Of a stretch of DNA of 10,007 nucleotides, positions 6,447 to 10,007 are shown in pieces. Location: positions 3,038-13,044 of the forward strand of contig PKYJ01000065.1 of NCBI GenBank assembly GCA_003132605.1, given 5' to 3'. The DNA comes from Peptococcaceae bacterium (lineage in GTDB: Bacteria; Bacillota; DSM-12270; Thermacetogeniales; Thermacetogeniaceae). Position numbers and translations under genes: made by a program. Numbering within the stretch: the first letter of the stretch is position 1; the number at the start of each line of letters is the position of its first letter. Under the pieces are notes generated by a model, which saw only the letters and a list, made by a program, of their open reading frames with translations, did no database searches and was not told the DNA's origin.

Positions 6447-7121
6447 ATGACGGATCCCAAGCAGATAGAAATGGCCTGTAAATCCGTAAAGTTTGGAGCA
6501 GACGGCCTGATTCCGGCCATCATCCAGGATGTGGTCGACGGGGCGGTGCTGATGGTTGCCTACATGAACCGGGAATCCCTGGCGCTCTCCCTGCAGACCG
6601 GCAGGACCTGGTTTTACAGCCGGAGCCGGCAGCGCCTCTGGCAGAAAGGTGAGACCAGCGGGCACCGCCAGTACATCCGGGAGGTGCTGACCGATTGCGA
6701 TCAGGACGCCTTGCTGGTGAAGGTGGACCAGGTGGGCGTCGCCTGCCACGAGGGCTACCGCTCCTGCTTCTTCAGGCAGTTAGCTCCAGCCGGCGGGGAG
6801 ATCGCAGCGGAGTCTGCCACCGGCGGGCAGCCCACCGCGCCCGGAGATATTCTGGATCTGCTGTTTGCGGTGATCAGGGACCGCCAGCGGACCCTGCCCG
6901 AAAATTCTTATACCACCCACCTTTTTCGGAAGGGGATCGACCGCATCGCGCAGAAAGTAGGAGAAGAGGCGGTGGAGGTGGTGATCGCCGGCAAGAACCG
7001 CGACCGTGACGAGATTATCAATGAGTCGGCGGACCTGGTCTACCACCTCCTGGTGTTGTTGGCGGAGTGCGACGTCAGCCTTGACGAGATCAGGAACAAG
7101 CTGACCGAGCGGCGGCAATAA
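6447..7121 (+). CDS. hisIE: Bifunctional phosphoribosyl-AMP cyclohydrolase / phosphoribosyl-ATP pyrophosphatase HisIE
   Basis: This fusion carries steps 2 and 3 of histidine synthesis. The N-terminal HisI domain (about 13-112) has LIPAIIQDV, SRSRQRLWQKGETSGH (58-73), the DCDQDALL motif with Asp83, Asp85 and Asp87, and Cys84, Cys100 and Cys107 for zinc. A short Ala/Gly-rich linker (about 113-132) leads to the HisE domain (134-222), with YTTHLFRKGIDRIAQKVGEEA (155-175) and NESADLVYHLLVLL (192-205). The ATG at 6447 (MTDPKQ) gives 224 residues. A TTG at 6429 would overlap the hisF stop by 4 bases and add six residues, and neither start has a clear SD, so the N-terminus is uncertain. It is the last his gene; a repeat-bearing spacer follows. 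Confidence 0.94.
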   Translation: MTDPKQIEMACKSVKFGADGLIPAIIQDVVDGAVLMVAYMNRESLALSLQTGRTWFYSRSRQRLWQKGETSGHRQYIREVLTDCDQDALLVKVDQVGVACHEGYRSCFFRQLAPAGGEIAAESATGGQPTAPGDILDLLFAVIRDRQRTLPENSYTTHLFRKGIDRIAQKVGEEAVEVVIAGKNRDRDEIINESADLVYHLLVLLAECDVSLDEIRNKLTERRQ

Positions 7122-7183
7122 TCGAGGTTCGAGATTCGAACGTCCAACATCGATAGGGTCGAATGTCGGGCTTTGAACTTCGA
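7122..7183 (+). repeat. Spacer repeat copy C (CGAACATCGA family)
   Basis: TCGAGGTTCGA (7122-7132) directly abuts the hisIE stop codon. It is followed by TTCGA-GAT-TCGAA, then CCAACATCGA (7144-7153), and an inverted pair TCGAA (7159-7163) with TTCGA (7179-7183). No transcription terminator is visible here, so his transcripts may run on into pcrA. Confidence 0.65.
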
Positions 7184-7198
7184 AAATGGGGGATGCAG

Positions 7199-9607
7199 GT
7201 GTTTTTAAACGACGAACTCAATCCGGTGCAGCTCGAAGCCGTGCGCCAGGCCGAGGGGCCTGTTATCATCTTTGCCGGGGCTGGCAGCGGCAAGACCCGG
7301 GTGCTCACGTACCGGGTGGCCCACCTCTTGCAGCAGGGGGTGTCTCCTTTCAGGATCCTGGCGGTCACCTTCACCAACCGGACATCGGAAGAGATGCGGC
7401 GGCGGGTGATCAACCTGGCGGGCCCGGCAGGGCGCGACGTCTGGATCAGCACTTTTCATTCTATGTCGGCGCGCATCCTGCGCCAAGAGGTGCAGTATAC
7501 GCCCTATGACCGGAATTTTGTCATCTATGACGGGGATGATCAGGAGACCCTGGTCAAGCACTGCCTTCGGGAACTCGCCCTGGACGACAAGAAGTACCGG
7601 CCGCGCAACCTGCTGTCCGTTATCGGCGGCCTGAAAAACAATCTGGTGGGGCCGGAGGAGTTTGGGCAGAGGGTGCGGGACGAGCGGGAGGCTGTACTGG
7701 CGAAGGTCTACCGGCTCTACCAGGCAAAGCTGCGTGAGCAGAACGCCCTGGATTTCGACGACCTGCTGCTCCAGACGGTGGAGCTGTTCCGGGCGCAGCC
7801 GCTGGTGCTGGAGCATTACCAGCACCGCTTCCAATACGTGATGGTGGATGAATACCAGGATACCAACAAGGCTCAGTACACGCTGGTGCGCCAGATTGCC
7901 GCCGGCTTCGAGAACCTCTGCGTGGTCGGGGACGATGACCAGTCCATCTACGGATGGCGCGGGGCGGACATCAGCAACATTCTCGATTTTGAAAGGGATT
8001 ACCCCGAGGCCCGGATCATCAAGCTGGAGCAGAATTACCGGTCGACCCAGCGCATCCTGACCGTGGCCAACTCGGTGATCGCCAACAATAAAAGCAGAAA
8101 GCCCAAGCAGTTGTGGACCTCTAACCGGACCGGAGAGCCGGTTTGTTGTTATGAGGCGGTTGACGAGCGGGATGAGGCCCGCTTCGTGCTGGCCATGGCG
8201 GAACGCCTGTGTCAGACAGAAGAGATGCAGTACCGGGACTGTGCCGTCTTCTACCGCACTCACGCCCAGTCCCGGTCGTTTGAAGAGGAATGCATCAGGA
8301 GCAACATCCCCTACCGGATTTTCGGGGGCGTCAGGTTTTACGAGCGTAAGGAGATCAAGGACATCCTGGCCTATCTCAGGCTGGTGGCCAATCCGAGCGA
8401 CGACATCTCCCTGCGCCGCATCCTGAACGTCCCGAGGCGGGGGATCGGAGAGACGGCCCTGGGCCGGGTGGAACAGATCGCCCGGGAGAGGGGCGGCAGC
8501 CTGGGGGAGGTGCTGGCAGACCCCGAATTGTTGGCCGGCCTGGGACGCACCGCCATCGCGATCAAGGGTTTCATCGCCATGATCGAGCGCTGGCGCCAGC
8601 AGCAGGAGACCATGCCGGTGACAGCACTGGCCGAGTCCATCTTGGAGGAGACCGGTTACCGCTCGCTGTTAGAGTCGGAACCTCCGGTGGAGGCAGAAAC
8701 CAGGCTGGAAAACATCAGGGAGTTCCTGGGTGTCACCAGGGAATACGACGAACAGGGGGAGGATAGATCCCTGACCGGTTTTCTGGAGCACCTGGCTCTG
8801 GTGACGGATGTCGACAATTACAGCAGCGATGAGAACGCCATTGTCCTGATGTCCCTCCACAGCGCCAAGGGGCTGGAGTTTCCGGTAGTTTTTCTCACCG
8901 GGTTGGAGGAAGGTCTCTTTCCGCATGCTCATGCTCTGGGAGAAGAACAGACGCTGGAGGAGGAGCGCCGCCTCTGCTACGTGGGGATCACCCGCGCCCG
9001 GGAGCGGCTTTTCCTTTCCTGGGCGAACCGGCGCTTTTTGCATGGGAGCGGGATCCAAAAGGAGCCCTCGCGCTTCCTGGCGGAGATTCCCGAAGAATTC
9101 CTGCATCCGGTAACTCCAACCGGCGCCGGGAAAAAAGCCGTGCTCCTCGATCATCATGGGTCGCCGGGCGATGAGGAAGGGACGGGCCATTCCGCTGCGT
9201 TCGGGCAGCACAGTGAGGGCAGGGCGGCCTCGCGCCGGAATTTGCCCCCGGTCTTTACCGGGCGCGCCCTGCTGGAAGCTGCTGCCGCAGGTACGTCAGC
9301 CACAATTGAGCGAAAGGCTGCCCGCAGCGGAACTGCTTCCGCTTTGCAGGGGGTCGCATCCAAAATGGCTGCTGGCGGAAAACTTGATAAAGCTGACGGA
9401 AAGGAAACCATGCCCCATCCCGGGGACGACGGCCAGGACGGGCAGGAACTTACCAGGGGGGACATGGTCGAGCATAAAAAGTTTGGGCGCGGCGTGGTCA
9501 CCGAGACCCTGGTCGGACGCGGGGGGGATCTGGAGATCTTCGTGCAGTTTGAGACTGTAGGGGTCAAACATTTGCTGGTCAAGTTCGCCCCGCTCACTCG
9601 TCTGTAA
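7199..9607 (+). CDS. pcrA: ATP-dependent DNA helicase PcrA (UvrD/Rep family)
   Basis: PcrA is a superfamily 1A 3'-5' helicase of DNA repair, plasmid replication and transcription-coupled processes in Bacillota. The roughly 802-residue protein has the Q motif LNPVQLEAV (7-15), Walker A AGAGSGKT (26-33), motif Ia TFTNRTSEEM, motif II DEYQD (217-221), motif III GDDDQSIYGWRG (244-255), motif IV QNYRST, motif V SLHSAKGLEF (552-561) and motif VI YVGITRARERL (594-604). A low-complexity Gly/Ala-rich linker of over 100 residues leads to a C-terminal Tudor-like domain (about 755-802, from GDMVEHKKFGRG), which in PcrA contacts RNA polymerase. Start choice: GTG 7199 has GGGGGA (7188-7193) at a 5-base gap; ATG 7193 has its G-run too close, and ATG 7163 lies inside the repeat spacer with only AGGG nearby. 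A terminator follows, then ligA. Confidence 0.96.
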   Translation: MFLNDELNPVQLEAVRQAEGPVIIFAGAGSGKTRVLTYRVAHLLQQGVSPFRILAVTFTNRTSEEMRRRVINLAGPAGRDVWISTFHSMSARILRQEVQYTPYDRNFVIYDGDDQETLVKHCLRELALDDKKYRPRNLLSVIGGLKNNLVGPEEFGQRVRDEREAVLAKVYRLYQAKLREQNALDFDDLLLQTVELFRAQPLVLEHYQHRFQYVMVDEYQDTNKAQYTLVRQIAAGFENLCVVGDDDQSIYGWRGADISNILDFERDYPEARIIKLEQNYRSTQRILTVANSVIANNKSRKPKQLWTSNRTGEPVCCYEAVDERDEARFVLAMAERLCQTEEMQYRDCAVFYRTHAQSRSFEEECIRSNIPYRIFGGVRFYERKEIKDILAYLRLVANPSDDISLRRILNVPRRGIGETALGRVEQIARERGGSLGEVLADPELLAGLGRTAIAIKGFIAMIERWRQQQETMPVTALAESILEETGYRSLLESEPPVEAETRLENIREFLGVTREYDEQGEDRSLTGFLEHLALVTDVDNYSSDENAIVLMSLHSAKGLEFPVVFLTGLEEGLFPHAHALGEEQTLEEERRLCYVGITRARERLFLSWANRRFLHGSGIQKEPSRFLAEIPEEFLHPVTPTGAGKKAVLLDHHGSPGDEEGTGHSAAFGQHSEGRAASRRNLPPVFTGRALLEAAAAGTSATIERKAARSGTASALQGVASKMAAGGKLDKADGKETMPHPGDDGQDGQELTRGDMVEHKKFGRGVVTETLVGRGGDLEIFVQFETVGVKHLLVKFAPLTRL

Positions 9608-9612
9608 TACCT

Positions 9613-9649
9613 GTGAACCAAGCCGGTGCTGCCGGCTTTTTCTGTTCAC
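9613..9649 (+). terminator. Intrinsic terminator after pcrA
   Basis: AAGCCGG (9620-9626) and CCGGCTT (9632-9638) form a 7-bp stem with a 5-base loop, and the 3' arm runs into five Ts (9637-9641). Outer arms GTGAAC (9613-9618) and GTTCAC (9644-9649) also pair. It starts six bases after the pcrA stop and probably ends the his-pcrA transcript. Confidence 0.85.
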
Positions 9650-9683
9650 TTCCGATACTAATTCAACATCCGCTAGCAGGAGT

Positions 9684-9736
9684 CCCCGGCTTCTAAAGCC
9701 GGGGAGGTTGGCTGTTTCTTCCGGCCGATGGCCAAC
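9684..9736 (+). other. Two hairpins upstream of ligA
   Basis: CCCCGGCTT (9684-9692) and AAGCCGGGG (9696-9704) form a perfect 9-bp stem with loop CTA. Two bases later, GTTGGC (9707-9712) can pair with GCCAAC (9731-9736) across an 18-base loop. There is no T tract after the first. The first hairpin resembles subterminal hairpins of IS200/IS605-type elements from memory; a leader RNA structure for ligA is equally possible. I see no clear promoter for ligA in 9650-9750. Confidence 0.5.
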
Positions 9737-9756
9737 GACCATTTGGGGGTGTGCGC

Positions 9757-10007
9757 ATGCCGTCTTTTGAGGAAGCGCAGGAAAGAGTGGAACGCCTGCG
9801 CAGCGAGATCCGCAAGCATGATCACCAATACTATGTGCTTGATCGACCGCTGATCAGTGACGCTGACTATGACCGGTTGGTCAGTGACCTGGTGTGGCTG
9901 GAGGGTCAGTACCCTCAACTGGTGACGCCTGATTCTCCCAGCCAGCGGGTGGGGGGCGAGCCGCTGGCTGGTTTTCAGGCAGTCCGGCACCCAGTGCCCT
10001 TGCTGAG
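9757..10007 (+). CDS. ligA: NAD-dependent DNA ligase LigA, N-terminal part (3' partial)
   Basis: LigA seals nicks in DNA during replication and repair using NAD+. The 83 complete codons visible cover the NMN-binding domain Ia, which is unique to NAD-dependent ligases: HDHQYYVLDRPLISDADYDR carries the conserved tyrosines and aspartate that grip NAD+, and DSPSQRVGG leads into the adenylation domain. The catalytic KxDG lysine and all later domains lie beyond the right edge. ATG 9757 (MPSFEEAQ) has GGGGG at 9745-9749, 7 bases upstream; an in-frame GTG at 9751 would add two residues but sits too near the SD. pcrA followed by ligA is a common Bacillota arrangement. Here a terminator separates them, so ligA may have its own promoter. 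Confidence 0.93.
   Translation, partial: MPSFEEAQERVERLRSEIRKHDHQYYVLDRPLISDADYDRLVSDLVWLEGQYPQLVTPDSPSQRVGGEPLAGFQAVRHPVPLL

Noticed and set aside
7205..8263. Long open frame of 352 codons on the minus strand within pcrA
   Set aside because: It is entirely antisense to conserved helicase motifs, shows no recognisable family and is typical of shadow frames in GC-rich DNA.
9633..9662. GATACTAAT (about 9654-9662) as a -10 element for ligA
   Set aside because: No acceptable -35 lies 16-18 bases upstream; the position falls in the terminator stem.

Overview
The window reads as chromosomal DNA of a GC-rich, endospore-forming member of the Bacillota (clostridial side; a Peptococcaceae/Desulfotomaculum- or Moorella-like lineage is my best guess, not proven). 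The reasons are a spore germinant-receptor C subunit, the HisZ plus short-HisG form of ATP phosphoribosyltransferase, and adjacent pcrA and ligA, a pairing common in Bacillota. All genes are on the + strand.

Layout: (1) 1-1330, the end of a germinant-receptor operon. It holds a Ger(x)C-family lipoprotein that runs in from the left, plus a 56-residue two-helix membrane protein whose start overlaps the gerC stop. (2) 1331-1608, an untranslated stretch with a GC-rich hairpin and then a good sigma-A type promoter lying in a degenerate 28-bp direct repeat. (3) 1609-7121, a compact histidine operon: hisZ, hisG, hisB, hisH, hisA, hisF, hisIE. Together these cover steps 1-6 (HisG/HisZ, HisE, HisI, HisA, HisF/HisH) and the dehydratase step (HisB). 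hisD and hisC, usually between hisG and hisB in this kind of operon, are absent, as is histidinol-phosphatase. (4) 7199-9607, pcrA, an SF1 DNA helicase, followed by an intrinsic terminator. (5) 9757 to the right edge, the N-terminal part of ligA, preceded by two hairpins.

The genes are ordinary; the unusual material is in the spacers. Between hisZ and hisG is a nested palindrome. Its inner hairpin pairs a strong Shine-Dalgarno (GGAGG) with an anti-SD-like CCTCC. That SD precedes a 13-codon mini-ORF whose stop overlaps the hisG start (ATGA), which suggests translational coupling of hisG to a peptide without histidine. The hisG-hisB, hisB-hisH and hisIE-pcrA spacers all carry decayed copies of a short repeat close to CGAACATCGA, beginning at or just after the upstream stop codon. 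I see no CRISPR array, tRNA, rRNA, intact mobile element or clearly new multi-gene system. The hisZ-hisG leader arrangement and the spacer repeats are the most interesting signals.
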